Assembly (NCBI GenBank): GCA_045642485.1
Contig: JAZUIV010000070.1
Location: forward strand, 1 to 59,207
Direction: 5' to 3'
DNA: 59,207 nucleotides
Source of the DNA: Cacconaster sp045642485
Lineage (GTDB): Bacteria; Bacteroidota; Bacteroidia; Bacteroidales; UBA932
Below the pieces are notes generated by a model. The model saw nothing but the letters and a program-made list of their open reading frames with translations, made no database searches and was not told the origin of the DNA. Both the position numbers and the translations under genes were made by a program. Within the stretch, counting starts at the first letter, position 1; each line of letters starts with the position of its first letter. Positions 18,222 through 26,099 of this stretch are shown piece by piece.

Positions 18222-19555
18222 GAAGAATCTGGCATCTGCTGTGGATGACTGCCACCGCATTGCATGCAATGCAATCCTGCATCAACGTTGATCATACTCT
18301 CGGCTCGGGGTACGTACCGAGCAATCAGGACATATCCGTCGCCATAGGGGAAATTCCCCTGCCTGTGATGATGTCAATGGCTGACAGCATCCAGACAAAT
18401 CTGGGACAGACGGCGATTTTCGGTGCCATCAACACCCCGATGTGCGGAAAATTCCAAGCTGAAGCGGCATTTTCAATCACTCCGACGTACGATTCCCTTG
18501 TCATAGGGGGGAATCCTGTTTTCAAGGAGATGGTCGCAATCCTTTCCATCGACAACACCCAGACCCTGACCTCCTCCGAGAAAATCATCCCTCAGAACAT
18601 TCACGCCTACCAGTTGAACGTTCCGCTGGATTCCACAATGATCTTCAACAATTCCATCACTCCCGACAAATACGGTCCCTCCTCGATTCTGAAAGAGAAC
18701 TCAATCTACACGGGAGGCGATGAAATCAAGCTCTATTTCAAGAAGGAATTCGCTGAACCGATTCTCCATATGTCCTTCCAGCAGTTGGACAGCGCCAAGC
18801 TGTTTATGGAGAATTTCTACGGCATCGTCATCAAAACGGATGACATTGAGGATTCCGACCTCGGAGGACGCCTCAACAGTATAAACCTGTCCTATTCTTA
18901 CGTCACACTTACATATACCTCCACAAACAATGCAGGAGTCAGGCGTGACACCACAGTCGATTTCTCTCTCGGAGCCTACTACTCCGTCTGCCGCTATACC
19001 TCCAGTTCCGAATCCTATACGAAAGAGAATCCCGCAGATGCTTTATATTACGAAGGGTTATGCGGAGTCAAACCCCGGATCAGCGCTTCCGCCCTCAAGA
19101 GTACAATGAAGAACTGGGCGGATGAACACGGCATCGAGATGGACAGAATGCTCCTGACAAAGGCATCCGTCATCTTCCCGTTCGAATACTCTGGAGACGG
19201 AGAGAATTACATCGGCTACCCGTCCAACCTGTTCCCCTGCAAGCGCTCCCGCGATACTTCAGGACTGGTGACCTTTTCCCCGATAGAGGAAATCGCCGAC
19301 GAATCGATGGACCACGGAGAAATCAATCTCTCCCTATTCGAGTACAAGTCCGATGCAAGTATGTATATCCAGAAAATTTTGCGCAAGGACGACAAAGACA
19401 TCACGCCTCTGGACGATATCTGGATGATGGGGACCTGGTCCGACACATACGGCAGCTACATCGACTACCGGAACTACACTATGGGAGTCCTCAACGGTAC
19501 CGGCACGCAACGGTGCCCGTATCTCAGGTTCACATACAGCATCCTGCTCGACTGA
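18218..19555 (+). CDS. DUF4270 lipoprotein
   Basis: 445 residues, ATG overlapping the end of the GT5 gene. The N-terminus (WHLLWMTATALHAMQSC) is a lipoprotein-type signal with Cys21. The rest is beta-rich with no catalytic motif. Pairing with the half-length GT5 gene and length fit the DUF4270 family of Bacteroidota outer-membrane lipoproteins of unknown function. It ends 17 nt before the dihydrouridine synthase. Confidence 0.78.
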   Translation: MRRIWHLLWMTATALHAMQSCINVDHTLGSGYVPSNQDISVAIGEIPLPVMMSMADSIQTNLGQTAIFGAINTPMCGKFQAEAAFSITPTYDSLVIGGNPVFKEMVAILSIDNTQTLTSSEKIIPQNIHAYQLNVPLDSTMIFNNSITPDKYGPSSILKENSIYTGGDEIKLYFKKEFAEPILHMSFQQLDSAKLFMENFYGIVIKTDDIEDSDLGGRLNSINLSYSYVTLTYTSTNNAGVRRDTTVDFSLGAYYSVCRYTSSSESYTKENPADALYYEGLCGVKPRISASALKSTMKNWADEHGIEMDRMLLTKASVIFPFEYSGDGENYIGYPSNLFPCKRSRDTSGLVTFSPIEEIADESMDHGEINLSLFEYKSDASMYIQKILRKDDKDITPLDDIWMMGTWSDTYGSYIDYRNYTMGVLNGTGTQRCPYLRFTYSILLD

Positions 19556-19572
19556 TAATTTACAGGAAGTCC

Positions 19573-20547
19573 GTGAAGATAAGGAATATCGATCTGGGTC
19601 CTTCTCCCGTTGTCCTGGCTCCTATGGAGGATGTCACGGATGTGACTTTCCGCTATATATGCAAGGAATTCGGAGCGGATATGATGTACACGGAATTCAT
19701 ATCCAGCGACGGATTGATCCGCGATGCGGCCAAAACTCTGGCAAAGATGCGGATTTTCGATTATGAACGGCCCATCGGCATCCAGATTTACGGCCACATA
19801 CCTGAAGCGATGGTGGAAGCGGCCGTACGGGCGCAGGAGTCAAATCCCGATTTCATAGACATCAATTTCGGATGCCCGGTCAACAAAATCGCCAGAAGAG
19901 GCGCCGGCAGCGGAATGATGCGATTCCCCGACAAGATGGTTGAAATTACCAGGAGCGTCGTGGATGCGGTCAAGTTGCCCGTGACAGTGAAAACAAGGCT
20001 CGGTTGGGATGATGACAGCAAAATCATAGTGGATCTCGCCGAACGTCTTCAGGATGCAGGAATCGAAGCCCTTACGATACACGGCCGCACCAGGGCCCAG
20101 ATGTACAAGGGGCAGGCAGACTGGACCCTGATCGGTGCAGTGAAGTCCAATCCCAGAATGAGGATTCCGATTATCGGCAACGGTGACATCACAACCCCGC
20201 AGCAGGCCAAAGAAGCATTTGACCGCTACGGAGTGGATGCCGTGATGATAGGACGTGCCAGTTTCGGACATCCCTGGATATTCAGGGACGTCAAGCATTA
20301 TCTTCAGACAGGGGAACTTCTTCCCCCGATGAGCGTGGCCGACAGAGTGGAACTGGCAAAGAAACATCTCGCCAAATCCCTGGAGATAAAAGGGGAAAAA
20401 GTGGGAATCCTGGAAATGCGCCGCCACTTGAGCTGTTATTTCAAAGGTCTTGACAATTTCAAGGAGACCAGGCTCAAGCTGGTGACATCCACTGACCCGG
20501 AAGAGTTATTCTCCCTTCTGGAACGGATAAAGGAGGTTTGGGGATGA
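19573..20547 (+). CDS. dusB: tRNA-dihydrouridine synthase (DusB-type)
   Basis: 324 residues from GTG at 19573, which has an AGGAAG sequence 5 nt upstream. It uses FMN and NADPH to reduce uridines in the tRNA D-loop. Motifs: PVVLAPMEDVTDVTFR (FMN), NFGCPVNKIARRGAGSG with the catalytic Cys, VKTRLGWDD, LTIHGRTRAQMYKG, IGNGDI and MIGRASFGHPWIF. The frame is open 20 codons upstream inside the DUF4270 gene, but that extension is not family sequence. The lpxK ATG overlaps its stop. Confidence 0.93.
   Translation: MKIRNIDLGPSPVVLAPMEDVTDVTFRYICKEFGADMMYTEFISSDGLIRDAAKTLAKMRIFDYERPIGIQIYGHIPEAMVEAAVRAQESNPDFIDINFGCPVNKIARRGAGSGMMRFPDKMVEITRSVVDAVKLPVTVKTRLGWDDDSKIIVDLAERLQDAGIEALTIHGRTRAQMYKGQADWTLIGAVKSNPRMRIPIIGNGDITTPQQAKEAFDRYGVDAVMIGRASFGHPWIFRDVKHYLQTGELLPPMSVADRVELAKKHLAKSLEIKGEKVGILEMRRHLSCYFKGLDNFKETRLKLVTSTDPEELFSLLERIKEVWG
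20531..20536 (+). promoter_or_regulatory. Strong Shine-Dalgarno AGGAGG for lpxK
   Basis: AGGAGG lies 7 nt before ATG 20544. Such sites are scarce in this window; this one decides the lpxK start in favour of the ATG over the TTG at 20538. Confidence 0.75.
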
Positions 20548-21608
20548 TCAGCAAATTCCTGCTCTTTCCATACTATCTGACCCTCAAGGTCAGGGATTCC
20601 CTCTACAGGAAAGGCAAAATCTCCACCGTTTCCTTCGATATTCCCATAATATCTATAGGCAACGTGACCGTTGGAGGCACCGGCAAGACTCCCGTTGTGG
20701 AAGCAATCCTGAAATTGCTCGGCGGGGAGTACCGTGTTGCCGTCATCTCACGCGGATACGGAAGAAAAACCAAAGGGTTCATCCTGGCGGATGCCGGTGA
20801 TTCCGCAGAGAAAGTGGGTGACGAACCCCTCCAGATAAAAAGAAAATTCCCCGAAGTGACGGTCGCCGTTGACAAAGTCCGGGAAAGGGCGGTGAAGCGT
20901 CTGCTTGAACTGCCTGAGGACTCCCGTCCGCAGGTGATTGTCCTGGATGACGGCCTGCAGTACAGAAAACTCACCCGTACCCGGAATATTGTTCTTGTGG
21001 ATTACAGCCGGCCTGTGTTCAGGGACAACCTGCTTCCCTTGGGACGGCTGAGAGACCTTCCTGAAAGGATAGATGAAGCAGAGGCCGTGATAGTAACCAA
21101 ATGTCCGTTCATTCCGGACCGGGAAGAGAGAGAAAATGTCTGCAAGGCCAACCGCCTGGACTCCTCCCGGAAGATATTTTTCAGCAGAATCAAATATCTC
21201 AATCCTGTTCCGGTCTTCGAGGACTGCGCCGACAACCGGTATATCTACAGCAAGGAAATTTTCCTCTTTTCCGGGATTGCCGACGACACTTCGCTGATTC
21301 TCCACCTTACGGAAATCTACGACAGAATCTATCACAGGAAATTCTGTGACCATCACTATTTCAGCAAGTTCGACATTATGAGACTCAATGGTTTTGCAAA
21401 GAGTCACCCCAGAACGATTCTCCTCACCACGGAAAAGGATGCGCAGAGATTGCGAACTGTTGCCGGGCTGTCCGACAGTGTCAGGGAAAGGCTGTTCTAC
21501 ATACCCATTGAAATGGAATTCTTTTCGCCAGAGGAACAGATGGAGTTCTCCTCCCTGCTGAAATCATTCACAGACTCATCCCGCTCAGCCACCGGCGAAA
21601 TGGCCTGA
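20544..21608 (+). CDS. lpxK: Tetraacyldisaccharide 4'-kinase
   Basis: 354 residues. LpxK phosphorylates the 4' position of the lipid A disaccharide at the inner membrane. The N-terminal membrane-associated segment (ISKFLLFPYYLTLKV) precedes the Walker A region GNVTVGGTGKTPVVEA, SRGYGRKTKGF, and the conserved VGDEPLQIKRKFP and LDDGLQYRKL. ATG 20544 overlaps the dus stop as ATGA. A 105-nt gap with the S10-operon promoter follows. Confidence 0.95.
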   Translation: MISKFLLFPYYLTLKVRDSLYRKGKISTVSFDIPIISIGNVTVGGTGKTPVVEAILKLLGGEYRVAVISRGYGRKTKGFILADAGDSAEKVGDEPLQIKRKFPEVTVAVDKVRERAVKRLLELPEDSRPQVIVLDDGLQYRKLTRTRNIVLVDYSRPVFRDNLLPLGRLRDLPERIDEAEAVIVTKCPFIPDREERENVCKANRLDSSRKIFFSRIKYLNPVPVFEDCADNRYIYSKEIFLFSGIADDTSLILHLTEIYDRIYHRKFCDHHYFSKFDIMRLNGFAKSHPRTILLTTEKDAQRLRTVAGLSDSVRERLFYIPIEMEFFSPEEQMEFSSLLKSFTDSSRSATGEMA

Positions 21609-21622
21609 TTTGCAGATTCTAT

Positions 21623-21672
21623 TTTGTATTTGTAAAAATTAGTTGTATATTTGCAGCCCGCAAAAAATGCGA
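21623..21672 (+). promoter_or_regulatory. Ribosomal operon promoter and 5' hairpin upstream of rplC
   Basis: TTTG at 21623-21626 and TATATTTG at 21646-21653 are 23 nt apart start to start. The transcript would begin near GCAGCCC, exactly as at the rplM promoter, and enters a small hairpin CGCA-aaaaa-TGCG at about 21659-21671. The leader is about 55 nt. Confidence 0.7.
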
Positions 21673-21713
21673 GTTTATATTTAACTAATTTATTTACACC
21701 AAATTAAGAACCA

Positions 21714-22337
21714 ATGCCTGGTATTATTGGAAAAAAAATCGGAATGACTTCCGTTTTCAGTGCCGAGGGAAAGAATCTTCCATGCACTGTTATTGAGGCT
21801 GGTCCGTGTGTTGTTACGCAAATCCGTACAGTTGAAAAGGATGGTTACGCCGCTGTACAGCTTGCCTATGACGAAATCACTGAAAAGCACGCCAGCAAGG
21901 CACTTCAGGGCCATTTTAAAAAGGCAGGTACCACCCCCAGACGCAAGCTCGTCGAGTTCAAGGCGGATTTCCCCAAAGAGCTCAAATTGGGCGACGTCAT
22001 CACACTGGCGGACCTTTCTGAAGGTATCAAATGGATTGACGTGACCGGAATCTCCAAAGGTCACGGTTTCCAGGGCGTCGTAAAACGCCACGGTTTCCAG
22101 GGCGTCGGCGGTCAGACACACGGTCAGGACGACCGTCTCCGTCACCCCGGTTCTCTCGGTGCATCTTCTTGGCCTTCACGCGTATTCAAAGGTATGCGTA
22201 TGGCCGGACATATGGGAGGTGACCGCGTGAAGGTATTCAACCTTGAAGTTCTCAAGGTCATACCTGAGCAGAACCTTGTAGTAGTAAAAGGCTCCGTACC
22301 CGGAGCTAAGGGATCTTATCTAATTCTGGAGGACTAA
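21714..22337 (+). CDS. rplC: 50S ribosomal protein L3
   Basis: 207 residues. N-terminus PGIIGKKIGMTSVFSAEGK, then DVTGISKGHGFQGVVKRH and GSLGASSWPSRVFKGMRMAGHMG. First gene of the shortened S10 operon. The usual upstream rpsJ (S10) is absent: the promoter directly precedes rplC. The loop that normally reads like RHGFGGVG reads RHGFQGVGG here, because a 19-nt sequence is repeated (22062-22080 and 22089-22107). Confidence 0.98.
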   Translation: MPGIIGKKIGMTSVFSAEGKNLPCTVIEAGPCVVTQIRTVEKDGYAAVQLAYDEITEKHASKALQGHFKKAGTTPRRKLVEFKADFPKELKLGDVITLADLSEGIKWIDVTGISKGHGFQGVVKRHGFQGVGGQTHGQDDRLRHPGSLGASSWPSRVFKGMRMAGHMGGDRVKVFNLEVLKVIPEQNLVVVKGSVPGAKGSYLILED

Positions 22338-22342
22338 GCGTT

Positions 22343-22969
22343 ATGAAATTGGACGTACTTAAAATCGACGGAACTGCCTCAGGCAAAACCGTGGAACTGG
22401 ATGATGCCATCTTCGGTATCGAGCCTAATGATAACGCCATCTATCTTGATGTTAAACAGTATCTCGCAGCACAGCGTCACGGTACTCACAAGACCAAAGA
22501 CCGCAGCGAGGTGGCTTTCAGCACCAAGAAAATGGGTCGCCAGAAAGGCGGCGGAGGAGCCCGTCACGGCAGCATCAAGTCCAACATCTACGTTGGTGGT
22601 GGAAACGTGTTCGGTCCCAAGCCCCGCGACTATCGTTTCAAACTCAACAAGAAGCTCAAACAGCTCGCCCGTTTCTCCGCTTTGAGTTACAAAGCCAAAG
22701 AAGAGGCCATCACAATGGTTGAGCCTTTTGCAATGGAAGCTCCCAAGACCAAGGAATTCATCAAGATTCTTGAGAACCTCAAGGCCTACGGCAGAAAGAC
22801 TCTTGTCGTTCTTCCTGAAAATTCAAACAATATTTACCTATCGTCTCGCAATCTTCCTGAAGTGAAGGTCATCACAGTTGACGAAATCAACACCTACACA
22901 CTCGTTGATGCAAATCATCTGGTACTTGTTGACGGCGTTCAGGACATTTTGGCACAAAGACGTAAATAA
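22343..22969 (+). CDS. rplD: 50S ribosomal protein L4
   Basis: 208 residues, 5 nt after rplC. Conserved loop KKMGRQKGGGGARHGSIKSN with its basic extension that lines the exit tunnel, then FGPKPRDYRFKLNKKLKQLA and the C-terminal Rossmann-like half. In many bacteria L4 represses its own operon; whether it does here is not visible. Confidence 0.98.
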   Translation: MKLDVLKIDGTASGKTVELDDAIFGIEPNDNAIYLDVKQYLAAQRHGTHKTKDRSEVAFSTKKMGRQKGGGGARHGSIKSNIYVGGGNVFGPKPRDYRFKLNKKLKQLARFSALSYKAKEEAITMVEPFAMEAPKTKEFIKILENLKAYGRKTLVVLPENSNNIYLSSRNLPEVKVITVDEINTYTLVDANHLVLVDGVQDILAQRRK

Positions 22970-22980
22970 TTTCTACAACA

Positions 22981-23271
22981 ATGAGTATTTTAATTAAGCC
23001 AGTTGTAACTGAGAAAATGACGATTCAAGGCGATAAATTGAATCGCTACGGTTTCATTGTTGACCGCGATGCCAATAAAATCGAGATTAAGAAGGCGGTG
23101 GAACAGATGTACAGTGTTTCCGTAAAGGACGTCAACACAGTCAACTATCACGGAAAACGCAGAAGCCGTTATACCAAGGCTGGTCTGCAGACCGGTCGCA
23201 CGAATCACTACAAGAAAGCGTTCGTGACCCTGGCCGGTGAGGACAAGATTGATTTCTATAGCAACATTTAA
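22981..23271 (+). CDS. rplW: 50S ribosomal protein L23
   Basis: 96 residues. SILIKPVVTEKMTIQGD at the start, NKIEIKKAVEQMYSVSVKDV and the basic loop NYHGKRRSRYTKAG identify L23, which sits at the tunnel exit and binds trigger factor and SRP. Spacing of 11 nt to rplD and 5 nt to rplB. Confidence 0.97.
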   Translation: MSILIKPVVTEKMTIQGDKLNRYGFIVDRDANKIEIKKAVEQMYSVSVKDVNTVNYHGKRRSRYTKAGLQTGRTNHYKKAFVTLAGEDKIDFYSNI

Positions 23272-23276
23272 AGACC

Positions 23277-24101
23277 ATGGCAGTACGTAAATTCAATCCG
23301 GTAACCCCCGGAACAAGAAATAAAGTAATCAGCTCATTCGATGAGATTACTTGCACTACTCCTGAAAAGAGCCTCCTCAGACCTCTTCGCAGCACGGGCG
23401 GCCGCAACAATCAGGGTAAAGAGACAATTCGTTACATCGGCGGTGGTCACAAGAAAATGTACCGTGTAATCGACTTCCTTCGCAACAAGGACAATTACAC
23501 CGCTGTAGTGAAAACCATTGAGTACGACCCCAACCGCAGCGCACGCATCGCATTGGTGGTTTACGGTGATGGTGAAAAACGTTATATCATCGCTCCCAAC
23601 GGAATCAAGGTCGGCCAGACCATCGCTTCCGGTTCCGGAGTTGCTCCTGAAATAGGGAATGCTCTTCCTCTATCAGAAATTCCGCTTGGTACTCTTGTAC
23701 ACAATGTTGAACTTCGTCCCGGTTGCGGCGCCGCTATGGTCCGCAGCGCAGGTGCGTTCGCACAGTTGACAGCACGTGAAGGCAACCACGCAATCCTCCG
23801 CCTCCCTTCAGGCGAGACCCGTATGGTCCTTGTAACCTGCCGCGCAACCGTCGGTACAGTATCAAATTCAGAACACAATCTGGAGTCTCACGGCAAGGCC
23901 GGCCGTCGTCGCTGGCTGGGTCGCAGGCCTCACAACCGCGGTGTCGTTATGAACCCTGTGGATCACCCTATGGGTGGTGGTGAAGGACGTGCCTCCGGTG
24001 GACATCCCCGTTCACGCAAGGGTCTGCCCGCCAAGGGATACAAGACTCGTAACCCCAAGAAGACTTCCAGCAAGTTCATCATTGAAAGAAGAAAGAAATA
24101 A
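23277..24101 (+). CDS. rplB: 50S ribosomal protein L2
   Basis: 274 residues. The N-terminus AVRKFNPVTPGTRNKV, central VHNVELRPGCGAAMVRSAG and the C-terminal HPMGGGEGRASGGHPRSRKG, with the conserved His near the peptidyl-transferase centre, are unambiguous. 5 nt after rplW. Confidence 0.98.
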   Translation: MAVRKFNPVTPGTRNKVISSFDEITCTTPEKSLLRPLRSTGGRNNQGKETIRYIGGGHKKMYRVIDFLRNKDNYTAVVKTIEYDPNRSARIALVVYGDGEKRYIIAPNGIKVGQTIASGSGVAPEIGNALPLSEIPLGTLVHNVELRPGCGAAMVRSAGAFAQLTAREGNHAILRLPSGETRMVLVTCRATVGTVSNSEHNLESHGKAGRRRWLGRRPHNRGVVMNPVDHPMGGGEGRASGGHPRSRKGLPAKGYKTRNPKKTSSKFIIERRKK

Positions 24102-24121
24102 CGGAATAAAACTATTGGATT

Positions 24122-24388
24122 ATGAGTCGTTCACTTAGAAAAGGTCCTTACATTCAGGACAGCCTGGAAAAGAAAGTACTCGCCATGAATGATGGCAGTA
24201 TGAAGAAAGAAGTCATCAAGACTTGGTCACGTGCCAGCATGATCTCTCCGGATTTCGTAGGACATACGATAGCTGTTCATAACGGCAACAAGTTTGTTCC
24301 GGTATATGTTACAGAAAATATGGTGGGTCACAAGTTAGGAGAGTTTGCTCCTACACGTACCTTCAAGGGTCACTCTGGTAATCGTTAA
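24122..24388 (+). CDS. rpsS: 30S ribosomal protein S19
   Basis: 88 residues. MSRSLRKGPYIQDSLEKKVL, TWSRASMISPDFVGHTIAVH and MVGHKLGEFAPTRTFKGH are typical. Head protein of the small subunit. 20 nt after rplB. Confidence 0.98.
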   Translation: MSRSLRKGPYIQDSLEKKVLAMNDGSMKKEVIKTWSRASMISPDFVGHTIAVHNGNKFVPVYVTENMVGHKLGEFAPTRTFKGHSGNR

Positions 24389-24409
24389 TAATTAAAAGAA
24401 AAGATTACA

Positions 24410-24838
24410 ATGGGAGTTCGTAAAACCAAAATGGCCGAAAGGCTTAAAGAAAATAAGAAACACATCGCAATAGCAAAGCTGAATGATGTTCCTACCTCAC
24501 CCCAGAAGATGCGCCTTGTAGCCGACATCATCAGAGGTGTTGAAGTCAACCGCGCTTTGGATATCCTTCATTATTCAAAGAAAGAGGCTTCCATCCGTCT
24601 TGAAAAACTCATTCGCAGTGCCATTGCGAACTGGGAAGCCAAGAACGAGGAATCCCGCAAGGAATTGGAGAACGGCAACGTATTCGTCCAGACCATTATG
24701 GTGGACGGCGGCCGCCAGCTCAAACGTATCCGCACCGCCCCTCAGGGCCGTGCAGCTCGTATCCGCAAACGCTCAAATCACGTTACAGTGATTGTAGGCA
24801 CCAAAAATCAGGAACCGGTAAAGGAGGAGGAAAAGTAA
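24410..24838 (+). CDS. rplV: 50S ribosomal protein L22
   Basis: 142 residues, longer than the E. coli protein because of a basic N-terminal extension (GVRKTKMAERLKENKK), as in related Bacteroidota. Core motifs NDVPTSPQKMRLVADIIRG and the tunnel loop RIRTAPQGRAARIRKRSNH are intact. Ends 1 nt before rpsC. Confidence 0.97.
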   Translation: MGVRKTKMAERLKENKKHIAIAKLNDVPTSPQKMRLVADIIRGVEVNRALDILHYSKKEASIRLEKLIRSAIANWEAKNEESRKELENGNVFVQTIMVDGGRQLKRIRTAPQGRAARIRKRSNHVTVIVGTKNQEPVKEEEK

Positions 24839-24839
24839 T

Positions 24840-25619
24840 ATGGGACAGAAAACCAATCCTATCAGCAACCGTGTAGGTATCATCCGTGGTTGGGACTCAA
24901 ACTGGTATGGTGATTACCCCACCCGCATCAAGGAAGATGCAGTCATCCGTGACTACCTCAACGCCCGTCTTGCAAAGGCTTCCCTTTCCAAGATTGTGAT
25001 TGAGCGTACACTCAAACTCATAACCGTCACTATCCACACTGCCCGTCCGGGTGTCATCATCGGAAAGGGCGGCCAGGAGGTCGACAAGTTGAAAGAGGAA
25101 CTCAAGAAGGTATGCAACAAAGATGTCCAGATCAACATCTTTGAAGTGAAGCGTCCTGAGGTTGATGCCAACATCGTTGCCAACAGCATCGCCCGTCAGC
25201 TCGAAGGTCGTGTATCATACCGTCGTGCCATCAAGATGGCAGTTGCCTCAACTATGCGTATGGGTGCCGAAGGTATCAAGGTTCAGATCAGCGGTCGTGT
25301 AGGCGGCGCTGAAATGGCTCGCAGCGAAATGTTCAAGGAAGGACGTACACCTCTCCATACAATCCGCGCCGACATCGACTATGCACTTGCAGAGGCTCAC
25401 ACCAAAGTAGGTGTTCTCGGTATCAAGGTTTGGATTTGCAACGGTGAAGTATATGGAAAGCGTGACCTGTCTCCCAATGCAGGAATTGCAGCCGCTTCGG
25501 CAGCATCTGCACAGGGTGGAGAACGTCGCGGTGAACGCCGTGGTGGCCGTGGTGGCCGCGGTGGCGATCGTCGCGGTGGACGTTCAAACGGTGATCGCCG
25601 TCCCCGTCGCGAAGAATAA
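24840..25619 (+). CDS. rpsC: 30S ribosomal protein S3 with RG-rich tail
   Basis: 259 residues. KH domain (VIIGKGGQEVDKLKEELKK) and C-terminal domain (AMKMAVASTMRMGAEGIKV-like region, GRVGGAEMARSE) mark S3. The last 35 residues are a run of RGG/RRG-like repeats (GGRGGRGGDRRGG), a disordered basic tail beyond the core. Unusually, the operon ends here: rplP, rpmC and the rest do not follow, and a terminator lies 30 nt downstream. Confidence 0.97.
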   Translation: MGQKTNPISNRVGIIRGWDSNWYGDYPTRIKEDAVIRDYLNARLAKASLSKIVIERTLKLITVTIHTARPGVIIGKGGQEVDKLKEELKKVCNKDVQINIFEVKRPEVDANIVANSIARQLEGRVSYRRAIKMAVASTMRMGAEGIKVQISGRVGGAEMARSEMFKEGRTPLHTIRADIDYALAEAHTKVGVLGIKVWICNGEVYGKRDLSPNAGIAAASAASAQGGERRGERRGGRGGRGGDRRGGRSNGDRRPRREE

Positions 25620-25622
25620 TAT

Positions 25623-26099
25623 TCAGAATACCTTTCTGATGAATTTTGAGGTCCGGTCCGAAAGGGTCGGACCTTTTTCTGTATGATTGATTGCGTAAAA
25701 ACGCTGGTTGGTGGTCGGAACATCAAGAGGGCCATACTCCTCGATGAAAGGGCCGACCTTGATGAAATCGAGATAGGGTATGACCTGTTCCGCCTCGGCA
25801 AGTCCACGCCCTGAATACCAGCAGGTTCTGATCTCCGGATATGTTTCTTTCACCCATTTTGAAAGATCCCTTACGGTATCCGGCTCTGCATCCCCTCCCA
25901 TAAAGGAGATGCAGTTGATTCCGGGATTGCTTTCAATCAGGACACCGAGGGATGATTCGTCAAGAGGGATACCTATGTCCTCCCACAGATACTTGGAATG
26001 ACATCCCTTGCAGCCTATTGGACAGTGGCTAATATTGATGGCAAGAGTGATATGTTCAGGGACTTCCCTGAACACCACTTTCGTATCTACATATTTCAA
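25623..26099 (-). CDS. nrdG: Anaerobic ribonucleoside-triphosphate reductase activating protein
   Basis: 158 residues. A radical-SAM activase with CPIGCKGC (Cys spacing C-x3-C-x2-C) for the 4Fe-4S cluster, and FMGGDAEPD downstream for SAM. It installs the glycyl radical on NrdD. Adjacent to nrdD with no gap. The last 17 codons are encoded across the rpsC terminator hairpin, giving the unusual tail KGPTLSDRT; the family's conserved part ends before it. Confidence 0.93.
   Translation of the reverse strand: MKYVDTKVVFREVPEHITLAINISHCPIGCKGCHSKYLWEDIGIPLDESSLGVLIESNPGINCISFMGGDAEPDTVRDLSKWVKETYPEIRTCWYSGRGLAEAEQVIPYLDFIKVGPFIEEYGPLDVPTTNQRFYAINHTEKGPTLSDRTSKFIRKVF
25650..25678 (+). terminator. 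Intrinsic terminator of the shortened S10 operon
   Basis: GGTCCGGTCC (25650-25659), GAAA tetraloop, GGGTCGGACC (25664-25673), then TTTTT: a 10-bp stem with two G-T wobbles. It lies within the 3' coding end of the convergent nrdG. Confidence 0.85.
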
